Source: Macrophomina tecta (Eukaryota; Ascomycota; Dothideomycetes; Botryosphaeriales; Botryosphaeriaceae). Taken from it: 64,000 bases of DNA. Location: NCBI GenBank assembly GCA_024180945.1, contig JAKSGN010000037.1:2485501-2549500 (forward strand). The letters are read 5' to 3'. The notes under the pieces were generated by a model that worked only from the letters and a program-made list of their open reading frames with translations, had not been told where the DNA came from and did no database searches. Shown here piece after piece: positions 1-11,194 of the stretch. Within the stretch, counting starts at the first letter, position 1. Every line of letters begins with the position of its first letter. The position numbers and the translations under genes are program-made.

Positions 1-314
1 CTAATCTAAGATTAATAATTTAATACTATTAATCTAGCTATTTTAATTTAGCTATATCGATCTAGATTGCTATAACTTTTCTATAGTATATAGATATACT
101 TCTTAGATAGTACTTTAATCTTTATAGTTAACTTAAAGTTCTAATATAATACTATTAGGGGTAATAAGTCTAACATATACTGCATATTAATATATTATAT
201 AATTACTACTATTATTTTAATTCTTTATACTTTTCTTATTCTTTACGATAAATTCTTTAGCTACTTAATCCTACTAGGCGATTCTAAAACCTAGTAGAAG
301 AGGCTACTATTATA
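1..314 (+). repeat. LTR-A (Gypsy-A family), 3' portion, RIP-damaged
   Basis: This stretch aligns by eye with the last 300 or so bases of the two 741-bp Gypsy-A LTRs at 31537-32277 and 39297-40037, including the segment around 'cctactaggcgatt' and the end '...gaggctactattata'. The copy is more AT-rich, with C-to-T and G-to-A differences. It is cut by the window edge, so whether it is a solo LTR or the 3' LTR of an element to the left cannot be seen. No Gypsy leader ('ctttaac') follows it. Confidence 0.8.
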
Positions 315-2059
315 ATAACGTCTTCTAAATCTATTATTATCTTAAAGGTAGCTAATAATTAGAATAAATAGTACTTTATTATTTAATTACGAGCTAAGAA
401 ATATAAGATATTCGACTATATTAATCTATTAAAGCTATTAAAGTCTTCTTAACTAAATAAGCTAGCTAAGATTCTAGAGCTACTAGCCTCTAATCTAAAC
501 TAATAAAGAGCCTAAAAGCGCTATAAAATATAAACTAAAACTTATAAAAGAGACCTAGCTAAATAGAAAAAGCTAAAAAAGAAAATTAATAATTTATTAA
601 TAATTATGAAGAACTTAGTAAGTCTATTATTATTTTTAATTCTAAAGAAGCTTAGAAGCGATTTATATCTTTATTCTTAGCTTATAGCGCTTAAAGTACG
701 TCTTTAATTAATTAGAAAAACTTAGAAAAAACTTATTATAAATAAGCTTTACTAGCTTAAGAAGCCTCTAAGTAGTTAAAATATTAATAAATAGCTTTTA
801 TAGTAGAAAGAGACTCTATTTAAGATAAAAAAGCTTAAATTTCTAGAGGTTATAAATAATTAAAGTAAGATTATCTTTTTTAAGATACTTATTTCTCTTA
901 ATATCTACTAGACCTTAGCCTATAAAATTAAGCTCTAGTATAATAAGCTTAATAGATCGCTTTATAAAATAATTATTAACTACTAAAACTACTTATACTA
1001 AAATATAACTAAGAATTTAAAGGCTACTAAAGTAGCCTTTACCACTTTACTAAGAAATAAGAAGTAGAAAAAAAAGCTACTTACCTACTTATATAGTAAA
1101 AATTACTTTTATAATAAATATAGATACTATAATCTAAAGGCTAGACTAGTAGATTAGATACTAAACTAGAAGATTTAAAATAAGGTTAGTAAGATACTCG
1201 AGAATCTATAAATTAAGAAAAGAGTTAAACGCTCTATTAAACGATTTAAAAATAGCTAAAATTATAGCTAAAGCTAGAAAAAGTAGAAAAACGCTTCTTA
1301 AAAAAAATAAAAGCTAAAATTAGATAAAAAAAAAAGAAAATATTATTCTTTCTAGCTATAGTTATCTTATTATTTAGTATATAATATATTTTAAGGCCTA
1401 TAATGCCTAATCTTTTATAAATCGCCGATATTAGTATAATATACTATATCTATAATTAGTATATAAAGAATCGCTATACTAAAATAAAAAATATAAGGCT
1501 AGATAACTATATTATATTAGAAAACTCTATAGTTAAAATCGAGATATTTAGTAAGATACTAGTATATACTATTAACTATAAGGGCCTACGTATAATTAAG
1601 CTTATAGATGTAGCTTATATACTCTCGTTTATAGCTAATCTAGTTTCTATTACTAAAATAAGAGAAAAGAAAATTAAGTTAGATATAAAATATATATATC
1701 TCTACTTAAAGAACTTTATTATAGTCTATCTAATCTTTACTTAAAACTACTTCTTTATAGAATATAAGAAAGTAGATAATCTACTAGCTATAGTATTAAA
1801 TATTACTAATTACTTATTACTAGCTATATAACAGTATAAAATCTTTATATACGTAGACTAAAGAGTAATTTAAGTCTTACTATAAGTAGTATAAGAAGCT
1901 ATAATTACTAATTAGTAGCTATTTAATTACTATAATATATATACTTATACTAAGGTATACTAGTAGATCTCTTAATCTATATAACTAGAGAAATTATTAG
2001 AAGAAGTATTCTTTTAAGTCTTATTTAACTTAATATAAATAATACGAGCTAATAATAAC
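315..2059 (+). mobile_element. Ty1/copia gag-protease-pre-integrase remnant, RIP-damaged
   Basis: Conceptual translation on the plus strand gives broken copia Gag-Pol. A CCHC-knuckle-like segment lies near 1075-1130, followed around 1415-1480 by a protease segment of the 'WYxDTGASYHICN' type. A pre-integrase segment around 1600-1680 reads 'DVAYILSFIANLVSITK', which closely matches the related minus-strand frame at 42349-42651. Stops interrupt every few codons, mostly TAA/TAG. No LTR of its own is visible, and the right side is cut by an LTR-B copy. Domain limits are approximate. Confidence 0.65.
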
Positions 2060-2443
2060 TATTATAATACTAGCTAGAGAAAATAAAGGAAAAATAGCTC
2101 TACTTTCTAAAAAAGGCCCTAATTTCTTAGAGTAGGAAATTCTTAGTTTAGATTATACTCTAAAGGATAGATAATAGATCTATTACCTAGCGTACTAACT
2201 ATAGATTACTTAACTTACTAGATTATAGTAAGCTAGCTAGTAATCTGCTATAATTTAACTAAATACCTTATATATATAGGCTATACTCGTTTATAGTAGA
2301 TAGGACCCTTATAGTTAACTTATTAATTAATTTTTATCTAAATATTATATATAACTCTTTTTTACCTACTACTACGACCTTCTAAAAATCTATACTACTT
2401 AATAATATACCCGACCTCCCCTAGAAAGAGTAATGGTATAATA
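2060..2443 (+). repeat. LTR-B (Gypsy-B family), 384 bp
   Basis: The copy has the same length (384 bp) and core sequence as those at 5928-6311, 43984-44367, 48244-48627 (inverted) and 58199-58582 (inverted). The best-preserved terminus, at 58199, is TGTTACG; this copy starts 'tattataat' through RIP. It is followed directly by mid-reverse-transcriptase sequence rather than by a leader and gag, so it is not the 5' LTR of a complete element. Confidence 0.85.
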
Positions 2444-5400
2444 AGTATAATTCTTTACTAAACTAGAATTATAGAATAGATACTATCTTATTTAAATTAA
2501 AGAAGAATATAAATAAAAAACTATATTTTAAACTTAATATAATCTATATAAATATTTAGTAATACTTTTTAAACTTATTAACGCTCTTACTATATTCTAA
2601 GCCCTTATTAACTACGTTTTATAAAAATATCTAGATAGATTTTATATAGCTTATCTTAATAATATTCTAATTTACTCGAAAATCCTAGAAGAATATAAGA
2701 AATATATATTTAAAATTCTTTAGAAATTACTTAAATATAGCTTCTTAGTTAAACTAGAAAAATATATCTTCTATATCTAGAAGATTAAATTTCTAGACTT
2801 TATTATTAAACTAGAAAAAATAGTTATAGACCTAAAAAAGATAAAAGTTATTCTAAAATAGTCTAAACTAAGAAATATTAAAGAAGTATAAGTTTTTTTA
2901 GAATTTACTAACTTCTATTAGTGGTTTATTAAATAATACTTTTATATAGCTAAACCGCTAATTCGACTTACTTAAAAAGATATCTTATTTACCTAAAAAG
3001 AACTATAATAGAAAGTATTTAACTAATTTAAAAAGATCTTTATAAAAGCTTTTATATTAATTATATTTAATTCTAATAAGCCCCTCTATTATAAAACTAA
3101 TATATTTAACTACGCTATTAGTACTACTCTTAGCTAGCTAGATAATAAGAAAAAATTATATTCTATTATATACTACTCTCGTAAAATATTATCTATAAAA
3201 CTTAACTACGAGATATATAATAAAAAACTACTTATAATTATTATAGTATTTAAGAAATAGTAATATTACCTTAAAAAAGCTAACTATAAAATTACGGTAT
3301 ATTTAAATTATAAGAACCTAGAATACTTTATAACTACTAAAATATTAAATAAAAAATAAGTATAATAAATAAAATAACTTATTTTCTTCTACTTTAAGAT
3401 TTACTACTATAAAGAAAATAAAAATAATAAGGCGAATATACTTAGCCGTAGAGCTAATTATATAGAAAAAAAGCTAAAATTATCGCTAGTAGTACTTAAG
3501 TAAAATAATAATAGTATATTAGGCTTTAACCACCCCTAAATTATTAAAGAACTTAACGTACTATAAAAAAATAAATACTAGTACCTATTATAAGACTAGA
3601 AAGCCCTATTAATAATAATAAGCCCCTAAGAGCCCTAATATCTAAATAGAAATCTAAAGATAATAAGAAACTATAAAATAAAAAACCTATACCTATACTA
3701 AAAGAAACTATAAAAAAAGTAATAAATAAAAAAAAAACGACACCGCTACTTAAAAATAAATTATTAAAAGAAAATATAATAATAACCCGCTATTCTAGAA
3801 ACTACTATAATAAATAAATACCTCTAAATATAATAACCCTAATCTAGTCTAAGATTATAGAGGCAATATACTATTTCGCGGAAAAATCTACGTACTAATA
3901 CCTTTATATAAATAACTAACTAAGGAATACTATAAATTTATAGTTTATAAATACCCGGGAATAATAAGAACCTTAGAATGACTTATAAGATATTTCTATT
4001 TTTTTAAATAAGAAAAATAGTAGAAAAAGTTATCTAGAAATATAATAAATATATAAAGAATAAAGTAGTATAATATATACTATATAAATAGCTATAGCTT
4101 ATTATAATACTAACTAAACCCTAGAAATTAGTTATAATAAACTTTATTACTAACCTACTAATTTTAGTAGACCCTATAACTAAAATATAATATAATGCTA
4201 TTCTAGTTATCGTCGATCGTCTAATAAAATAGATATACTTTATTTTTTATAATAAGAAAATTAGAGTAAAGGGCTACGCCTACCTCTTTTTTAGATATAT
4301 TTTTACTTACTATAGAATGCCTAAGAAACTAATTATAAACTAGAACCTATAATTTAGAGCTAAGTTCTAGTAAACCTTAGTCTATAAGCTAGGAACTAAA
4401 TATAAGATATTAATAATAGTATACCCGTAAACTAATAAATAAATAAAACGAACTAACTAGATGCTAAAGTAGTATCTAAGATTCTATCTAAACTATAAAT
4501 AAAATAACTAGGTTAAACTTTTACCGCTAGTCTAATATACGTATAATTGTATATTAACGAAAGCTATATAAACTATATTCTTCTATACTAACTATAGTTT
4601 TAATTCTACCATCTTTAAAGAACTCTAGATCTATAAAATACTCGTCTAAAAAGCTATACTTAGGGTAGATTAGCTATGCGAATTATATTAAGAACTAGCT
4701 CGAGATATTAAATTTACCGTATATTAAATAGCTATATACTACGATAAATGGCGCTAGGCGTCGCCGCCTCTAAAGAAGAGAAATAAGTCTAGCTTTTTAA
4801 AAAAAAATATTAAAACTATATAATTAAATAATAAATTAGACTATAAGAAAATTAGACCCTACTAAATTAAAAAAAACTTTTATCTATTTTCTTTAAACTT
4901 AAATTACTAGAATAAATAGGTATATATCTAGTTTTCTATATCTCTTTACTTAAACCCATATATAGTAATACTAAACCTAATCTAGAAATTAAAATATACC
5001 TCGATAACGCTAATAGAGAATAGCTAGTAGAAAAAATTCTTAATAAAGACTAGATTAATAGTTAATATAAGTATTTTATTAAATAGAAAAAAATAAACCC
5101 CGCTAAAAATTCTTAGAAATTTTTATAGAAACTAGTCTCTTATCTTAACTATAAAGAACTTATCTAGAAATACTACTAATAAAATTCTAATTATTTAAAC
5201 CTAAAGTATTCTTTTACGATATAAAACCTAAAGAAGGTATTAAAAATATCTAAAACTAGTCTATTAATATCTTCTAAGAAACCGCCCTATTAGAACTTAC
5301 TATATTACTACTACTTAAACTTAATAGCTATACTATATATGCCTTCTTAAGCTCTAGTTTCTCTAAGAATAATAAACTCTAATATATTATTTTATACTTC

Positions 5401-5927
5401 TAATTATTAAGAAACTACTTCTACTATTCTAAATACTCTAAATAGGCTATAAAAGTAAAAAGAAAGTTTTAAGCCGCCTCTAAAGTCTATTAAGAAGTAA
5501 ATAGAGCCTTAGTAGTAGCTAAATATTTTCTATAAAGGCGATCGCGCTCTTAATTAACTAAGTTCTCTATAACTATTAATAACTACTTACTAAGAACTAG
5601 AAGAACCTATAATCTTAAACTAAAATATTCTAAACATTATAGCTATAACCCTAATAAATATACTTAAAATAATAAGAAGATAAAGTTTCTAGCTTTTTTT
5701 TTAGTAATATTTTATACTTCTTATTCTTCTTATGGTAGTAACTATAGAAAGGCATAATAATAACTTCTAGATAAGTAATATAAGTAGCTAAATTACGGCA
5801 CTTAGCGGACTTACGACTAGATATCGCAAAATAAGATTAGAAATAAGTAATAAAATAAATAAAAAAGAACTACTCTATACTTATAGCTTTAAACTTTCGG
5901 GTTAAAAGTTACCTAGAAGGGAAATAG
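2444..5927 (+). mobile_element. Gypsy-B copy 1: Ty3/chromovirus pol (RT-RNaseH-integrase-chromodomain), 5'-deleted and RIP-damaged
   Basis: The sequence enters reverse transcriptase at the position equivalent to 46726 in Gypsy-B copy 2, so leader, gag, protease and the RT start are missing. RT with the 'AYLxxILIYS' block lies near 2640-2680, RNase H near 3100-3480 and the integrase core near 4100-4700. A chromodomain-like block around 5015-5130 has the 'VEKIL...YKYFIK' pattern. The 3' end carries a purine tract ending 'aagggaaatag' just before the LTR at 5928. Stops are dense. On the opposite strand, about 5190-5826, lies the counterpart of the antisense zinc-motif frame described at 48734-49368. 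Confidence 0.75.
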
Positions 5928-6311
5928 TATTACGATACTAGCTAGAGAAAATAAAGAAAAAATAGCTCTACTTTCTAAAAAAGACTCTAATTTCTTAGAG
6001 TAGAAAATTCTTAGTTCGAATTACGCTCTAAAGGGTAGAAGGTAGATCTATTACCTAGTATACTAACTATAAATTACTTGACTTACTAGATTACGGTAAG
6101 CTAGCTAGTAATTTACTATAATCTAATTAAATATTCTATATATATAGGCTATACTCGTTTATAGTAGATAGAACTCTTATAGTTAACTTATTAATTAATT
6201 CTTATCTTAATATTATATACGACTCTCTTCTATCTACCGCTATAGCCTTCTAAAAGCCTACGCTATTTAATAATATACCTAACCTTTCTTAGAAAGAGTA
6301 ATAGCGTAATA
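5928..6311 (+). repeat. LTR-B, 384 bp, 3' LTR of Gypsy-B copy 1
   Basis: It is preceded by a polypurine tract and is 384 bp, like the other LTR-B copies. The five bases left of the 2060 LTR ('ataac') and right of this one ('ctcta') do not match. The pair therefore lacks a target-site duplication, consistent with the internal deletion having arisen by recombination. Confidence 0.85.
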
Positions 6312-6705
6312 CTCTAGCTATCTCTCTAGTTATTTTATCTTCATATATATCTTATTTCCTACGTAAGTTAGCTAGAGAAACTACTAAAAAAAATCTATAC
6401 TCTCTACGCGTTACTACTAGATCGTACTTATAATTCTTCTATAAATAATAACTATACTTCCTAAAGTTTATGCTTATAAAATACTTAGAATCTAATAACT
6501 AATACGCGCTATAAGAAGAAGATATCTCTTAACATTTATATAAAATAAATTTTACTAGGTTTTGTTAATGCTTGGTAAAATTAGTAGCAGTCCTGGCTAT
6601 TATTAGTATATAATGCACGTAACCGAGAAACACGAGTATATAAGAACTTTATATCTACTAAGCCACGAAATTCTTCGAACCGAAGAACCCTAAAAGAGAA
6701 AATAG
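6312..6705 (+). mobile_element. 3' internal remnant of a Gypsy-C element with polypurine tract
   Basis: No coding frame is recognisable. Immediately before the LTR at 6706 is 'ccctaaaagagaaaatag', matching in position and composition the tract before the Gypsy-A 3' LTR ('ccttaagagaggggatag' at 39279-39296). I infer the 3' end of an internal region whose left part was lost at the LTR-B boundary. Confidence 0.5.
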
Positions 6706-7174
6706 TATTACGGCATAGCCTCTATAGAGTAGAAAATAGATAGAATAAGAAAATAAAGTAGGGCGTAAATATACACCATAGAAAGATCTATAGAGAGAGT
6801 TACATAAATTATATAATACTAAGTATTAATCTATATACTCTCGCCTAGATAAATATAGATTAAATAGATTAATTCTCTTTAATCTCTATAATCTATCCTC
6901 CCTAGAGATAGATTAATAGAATTAATACTAGATTATATATACTCTCTTACTTATATATAAACTATACTTCTTAGATAGCTTTGACCTCCGTGGTTAACTT
7001 TAATAATAGAATTTAGACTCTATTAGTAATACGGCCTTCGCACGTAGTGCTTAGTCTTATTACGTGTTCGACTTGCTCTTACCCTCTTCTTATACCTACT
7101 TAAGGAAAACCCCCTCGACAGGTTTTCTTTCTCTTTGGCATTTGGATCCTTAGAGGCAGAGGCCCGCTCGTTAT
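6706..7174 (+). repeat. LTR-C (Gypsy-C family), 469 bp
   Basis: It starts 'tattacggcatagcc' and ends '...gaggcccgctcgttata'. The RIP-damaged copy at 60370-60806 is collinear and is followed there by the 'ctttaactac' leader. The ends resemble LTR-A, so families A and C are related. The right flank (GCGGG) does not match the left flank (AATAG), so there is no target-site duplication. Confidence 0.75.
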
Positions 7175-7384
7175 AGCGGGATTCTCTGTTCCTTAATTCT
7201 TCTATTAAGTCGGTGCTTTCCTCGTGAGTGCCATTTCCTTACGGGATCTATTACCCTAGGAGATCTTTTTCCCTGAGGGATTTTTGACTGAGCCTCTAAG
7301 CGCCGTCCGCTGTAGGCTCTTATTTCCCCTGCGGGATTTCTGCCCCCGGGGTTATAAGGCCTTTGTCCCATGGAGCTCGTAATA
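7175..7384 (-). repeat. Inverted 5' segment of a Gypsy A/C-type LTR
   Basis: Read in reverse complement from 7384, this begins 'tattacgagctccatggg' and carries GC-rich hairpin-like blocks ('aaatcccgcagggg', 'cggcgcttag') corresponding to the first 200 or so bases of LTR-A ('tattacgaacccca', 'aaatcccgtagggg', 'cggcgcttag'). It abuts the 3' end of the plus-strand LTR-C at 7174, forming a head-to-head LTR junction. It is the least RIP-damaged LTR piece in the left arm. Confidence 0.65.
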
Positions 7385-7692
7385 GAAGGATACGATCGCA
7401 GCGAAGGGTAGCTATACGAAGTGGTATGGAGACTAGGAACCATTAGTAGTTTAGTGTATTTAACTAGTAAACAATGCACGGTCTCTGTGGCGCTCAGCGC
7501 CGCACTAACATAAATTATGCCACCGACTATAGTAGTTAGCCTCTCCGCAGTACTACCTACAGCGGGGCCATATTCATCTAGTAAGACCGAGATTCCCGAG
7601 TCGAACTCTATATAAAATAAGAACCCCTCTGCGCTACTATTAGTTTAAACGCCCTTCACAGCCAGATTTCAAGAACTTATTCACATAGACAG
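7385..7692. promoter_or_regulatory. Upstream region of the epoxide hydrolase gene
   Basis: This 308-bp non-coding stretch lies between transposon sequence and the ATG at 7693. A 'tctatataaaataag' TATA-like block at about 7606-7620 lies some 80 bp upstream of the start codon. No other motif is recognised. Confidence 0.35.
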
Positions 7693-9164
7693 ATGGTTTC
7701 TTCTTCCCTCACGTCTATTACGGCTATTCTAGCCTTATTAACACTCTTCTCTGTACTTCAGCCCGCGGGAGCGCATAAAGATTCTGTAAGTATATAATAA
7801 GCAGAACTGCAGTCGCTATATTAATAGAAAATAGCAATTAGAATGCACTTTTCCTAACCCTTCTACGGTAAGCTCCTACATAACCTTAACAGTCATGCGC
7901 TAAGATAAAATAGGCGGACATGGAAAATGTCTCTTATAAAGGATATATTAAGGCAGTCACCGTTCCTAGTACTAGAGCGACTTACCGTTATGTCCACATA
8001 CCGCCATCCGGGCCTAAACCTTACCTCTACTTCGTTCACGGTGTTCCCTCACCATTTGACTGGAGGCATCAGATTGAATATTTCTCTAAAAGGGGATATG
8101 GAATCATTGCGCCTGATCTTCGTGGCTTCGGTGGTACCGACGGGTCAGGGTCTCTGGATGATTATCGCCTCAAGACTCAAGCAGAGGAGCTTGCTGACAT
8201 CCTTCGATGTGAGGCTATCCCGAAGGTTATTGGTATTAGCCACGACTAGTAGGTTTAAATCCATTGCAAATATGTTCTATTAACTAATTGCAACTAGTGG
8301 CTCCCCTGTTCATTCTCGATTCCTGATGTACCAGGCCGATTTTTTCCTGGCACACGTTTTCATTGATGTGGGCTTCGCAGGTCCTGGAGCACTCCCAACG
8401 TTGGCGAATATTGAGAAGATCAATAATAGCACAATGCAGGAGTTCGGCTACCCGACCATGGGGTACTGGTATTTCTACCAGGAAGATGACGCTCCAGAAA
8501 TTCTGGATAGCCATGTAAGTCTCTTTAAACTACTTTTTGTTTTTTCTCAACCCTGATAACGTTGCAGGCCGAGGCTGTATTATCAATGTTTTACACTTCC
8601 ACGCCAGCGATATGGAAACAGCTGTTTTCCCCAGTTGGTGCATTTAAATCCTGGCTTCTCTCAAAGGAGCCAGCAGCAGTACCGACATATATTACATCTG
8701 AGGTATGGTAGCAAGGTGTGCCTCTAGGTGTAGGTGTAAGCTAACGAAGTAGCAGGAGAAATTGGTGTACGCAAGAATTCGGAAAGCTGGTGGAGGGTTT
8801 CGTAACATTTTAAAGTCCTACCTGGCTCAGCTTAATGATGTCAATGATGCGGACGAGAGGAGTGAGTTTTCTATTAAGATATTGGTGTCACTCCCCACTA
8901 AGTCTACTAGTGTTGCCAATAGATTTCCTAATCCCACGCCCAGTGCTCTTAATAACAGGAAGTAAAGACCCTGTTTCGCTCGCGGAAATACAGGTAAACG
9001 GAACCAAGCCGTTCTCCCCAGTTCTTCGAGTACAGAGCGTTCAAGCTGGTCATTTCATACATTTGGAATATCCAGAGGTGGTAAACAAAAATTTAGACGA
9101 GTTTTTCCTGACGCAGACGGAAGGAAATGGAACAGTCTATTTAGAGAACTTATCTGGGGTGTAA
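7693..9164 (+). CDS. Putative secreted epoxide hydrolase (alpha/beta-hydrolase fold), six exons
   Basis: My gene model is 7693-7785, 7914-8248, 8298-8514, 8568-8702, 8756-8861 and 8911-9164, giving 379 aa. Introns of 128, 49, 53, 53 and 49 nt start GT and end AG, and all junctions keep one frame. Residues 1-27 form a signal peptide ending A-G-A. HGVP (73-76) is the oxyanion-hole motif, followed by 'WRHQI' and 'APDLRGFGGT'. The nucleophile is Asp142 in GISHD, the charge-relay acid Asp315 in GSKDP and the base His343 in AGHFIHLE, so the epoxide hydrolase triad is present. By family it would open epoxides to diols through a covalent ester on Asp142. The TAG after GISHD looks like a nonsense codon, but it spans a splice donor (TA|GTAGGT) and becomes Tyr143. 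The first intron, and therefore the secreted form, is the least certain part; a start at 7920 is the alternative. LTR DNA lies 6 bp after the stop. Confidence 0.8.
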
Positions 9165-9170
9165 TATTAC

Positions 9171-9327
9171 TATTAGAACAAGTGCAGTGATAGCTTATTT
9201 AGTAGTAATAGGATGAATTAGCATAGATTAGTATAGTATTAGAAAAGGGCGGCCGTAGAGTAGTCTTTTATCCTCTCTAGAATAGACTATACTTAGTAAA
9301 ATTTAAATACCCGTGATTAATCTAACA
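9171..9327 (-). repeat. LTR-D, small copia-type LTR with adjoining polypurine tract
   Basis: Read on the minus strand, this runs from TGTTAGATTAATC at 9327 to '...cacttgttctaata' at 9171. The end resembles that of the 216-bp copia LTR at 32301-32516 ('cactacttgttctaaca'). On its inner side is 'cacccccccc', the complement of a polypurine tract, so this is the 3' LTR of a minus-strand element of which only about 90 bp survives before the SRPBCC gene. Confidence 0.6.
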
Positions 9328-9438
9328 CACCCCCCCTTTACGTACTGCCTGCTCGGGAAGTAGGTTATAAAAAGAACGTGAAAGATTAATAAAAGTAAGT
9401 ACTAAATTAAAAATCTTTAAATGAGAAGCTACTTAATC

Positions 9439-9900
9439 TTAGATCAGCTGGTTGGCTATGGCGATGAGGAGGCCATCGAAGCGTCCATTGAGATCATCTC
9501 GCAAAGCCGCCATGTATTCATCCGGCATAGGGGTGCCCTCGGCGATCCAGCGGAAACGGGTCTTATTAGGCCCGAGGGAATCCAAGGCAGTTGTTCCAAA
9601 GGCGACCATATCGGGGTAGTCAGGCCGCCGGACTCGAAAGGTCATGGAATGGTTGGAGGCATCGTACGCCGTAAGCTCCTCGGAGAAGGTATATTCTTGA
9701 CCCTTGTTTTTGCCGGTGGGATAGACATAGGAGAAGGTACGGATGCTGCCCAGCCCGAACCCTTCAAGAGAAACCGACTTGGCGCCCGGGTACCACGGTT
9801 TTTCAGCCCCAAAGCCAGCTACGAGGCCCCACACCTCACCGATGGGGGCATCAATATCGCGGATAACGGTGGTGTAGTGAACCAAGGAGTCGTTGGACAT
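9439..9900 (-). CDS. SRPBCC / polyketide-cyclase-2-like (Bet v 1 fold) small protein
   Basis: A single-exon 153-aa frame starts at the ATG at 9898-9900. The pattern is typical of the START/Bet v 1 superfamily. An N-terminal strand enters 'IDAPIGEVWGLVAGFG', followed by the 'KPWYPGAKSVSLEGFGLGSIRTFSY' gly-rich turn and strands, then 'SFRV'-type strands, and a C-terminal helix (DEYMAALRDDLNGRFDGLLIAIANQL) that would close the ligand cavity. The usual family length is 140-160 aa, so it looks complete. These proteins bind or cyclise hydrophobic ligands, but no specific substrate can be read. No signal peptide or membrane segment is seen. Codons are clean of stops although LTR-D lies about 110 bp from its 3' end. 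It is divergent from the reductase gene at 11195. Confidence 0.8.
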   Translation of the reverse strand: MSNDSLVHYTTVIRDIDAPIGEVWGLVAGFGAEKPWYPGAKSVSLEGFGLGSIRTFSYVYPTGKNKGQEYTFSEELTAYDASNHSMTFRVRRPDYPDMVAFGTTALDSLGPNKTRFRWIAEGTPMPDEYMAALRDDLNGRFDGLLIAIANQLI

Positions 9901-11194
9901 GTTGAAGGTTTTGAGCTGGTTGACTCTTGCGCTCTTTTAGGTAGGCAGAGGGAAGAAATGTGGAAACTTCACAAAGACGCCAGTGGGGTTGTGGGACGAT
10001 GGTGAGAAGGTCGTGCGGGTTAAAATTCGTGATGGCGGTTGCACGATGGGTTCCTAGCGATACCCAATCAACTTATATAGTCGGGCCATCTGGGAGCGCC
10101 TAGAATTGATTGATAATCCGATGGAATATAACGGACCATAAGCTCAGTCGTCACGCGATCTGCTTCATAGTTTGGAATTGTCAGCTCCACATGATTAACG
10201 TGTTCCACTAGTGGGCTACGCGCCACGTTTCTCACCGAAAATCGTAAATTTGGCAACAAGGCGTCTTTGCGGCCACTGGAGAATAACTTCTATAACTTGA
10301 CAAATGAGTTTATACATATACTCTACTATCACTCTCTTGGGTTCATAAAAATGAGCCGAGTAGCAAAAGAGAGACGTGATTTTGGACGCTAAAATCTTCT
10401 TAAATTCTTGCATGCCAACACTCACCTTGTCGGCTACTCCAACGGCGCGACGGCGGGATGGAGACAGAGCAAAAGCTGCTGTTGCTTTGACCCCGCGCAC
10501 ATGTCTGCCCGCCGCTTTTCCGGTGCGCCGTCCACGGACCTGCCGTCGGGCGTTTCATGCCCGACCATCCGCCGAGCATGAAGGCGAGATCTCCAAATCT
10601 ACATCCCAGTTCGGTCTGTAGCCTCGCGCGGAGATCCATCCAACGCGGGCGCTCTTGAGCGTGCCGTTAGTTGAGGCCACTGGTGGGGCGCACGTGACAG
10701 GGGCGCTGAGCACGCGTTCTCCGAATCCCGACTTCTGACGCGACGAGCGGGCGGTATTCTCTCTTCTACCCTTTCGTGCCTGCCGTGCTTCTTTCCTGCT
10801 TTCCACACTCGTGATCCTTCTTTGAGGTCCTTTGTCCCCTGCAGGTACCCTCCCCTCACGTCGCTGCTCCGCTTCCCCGGTGCCGTGCGGGCGTCGTTCC
10901 CGTACGGGCCCTGCTTGCCGTCTCGCCATCACCCGCACGCAGAAGCCGCCTCGGCGCTCGGTCTTACGGACATAAGGCGGCCGCGCTGCAGCCGGATCAT
11001 TAGGGAAGCTGGGCATTCGTCTTGCACTCTCGTAATCATCCCTCTGAAGATCTCCTCGGATTTCGGCTTTCGGATCCCAGCACAAAGTCCGAGCAAAATA
11101 GGCAATTTGCGAGTGCATACAGAGACACCGTTTAAAGTTGAGGCCAAAGTATCTACTTCCCCAACGCTTCGTTTACTCACTCAAAGTCTTCAAC
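9901..11194. other. 1.3-kb intergenic region between divergent genes
   Basis: This region contains the promoters of the SRPBCC gene (leftward) and the NmrA-type gene (rightward). Frames up to 187 codons exist between about 10400 and 11120, but they overlap one another on both strands in GC-rich sequence and resemble no protein I know. I treat them as chance. No repeat or transposon end is seen. Confidence 0.5.

Noticed and set aside
2060..6311. Gypsy-B copy 1 as a simple intact insertion
   Set aside because: No matching duplication, and the 5' LTR is joined directly to mid-RT sequence.
7171..7479. 102-codon minus-strand frame
   Set aside because: It translates the inverted LTR segment and flank; no protein family resemblance.
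8247..8249. Premature stop after the catalytic Asp of the epoxide hydrolase
   Set aside because: The TAG overlaps a splice donor; a 49-nt intron with branch point and acceptor restores the conserved sequence.
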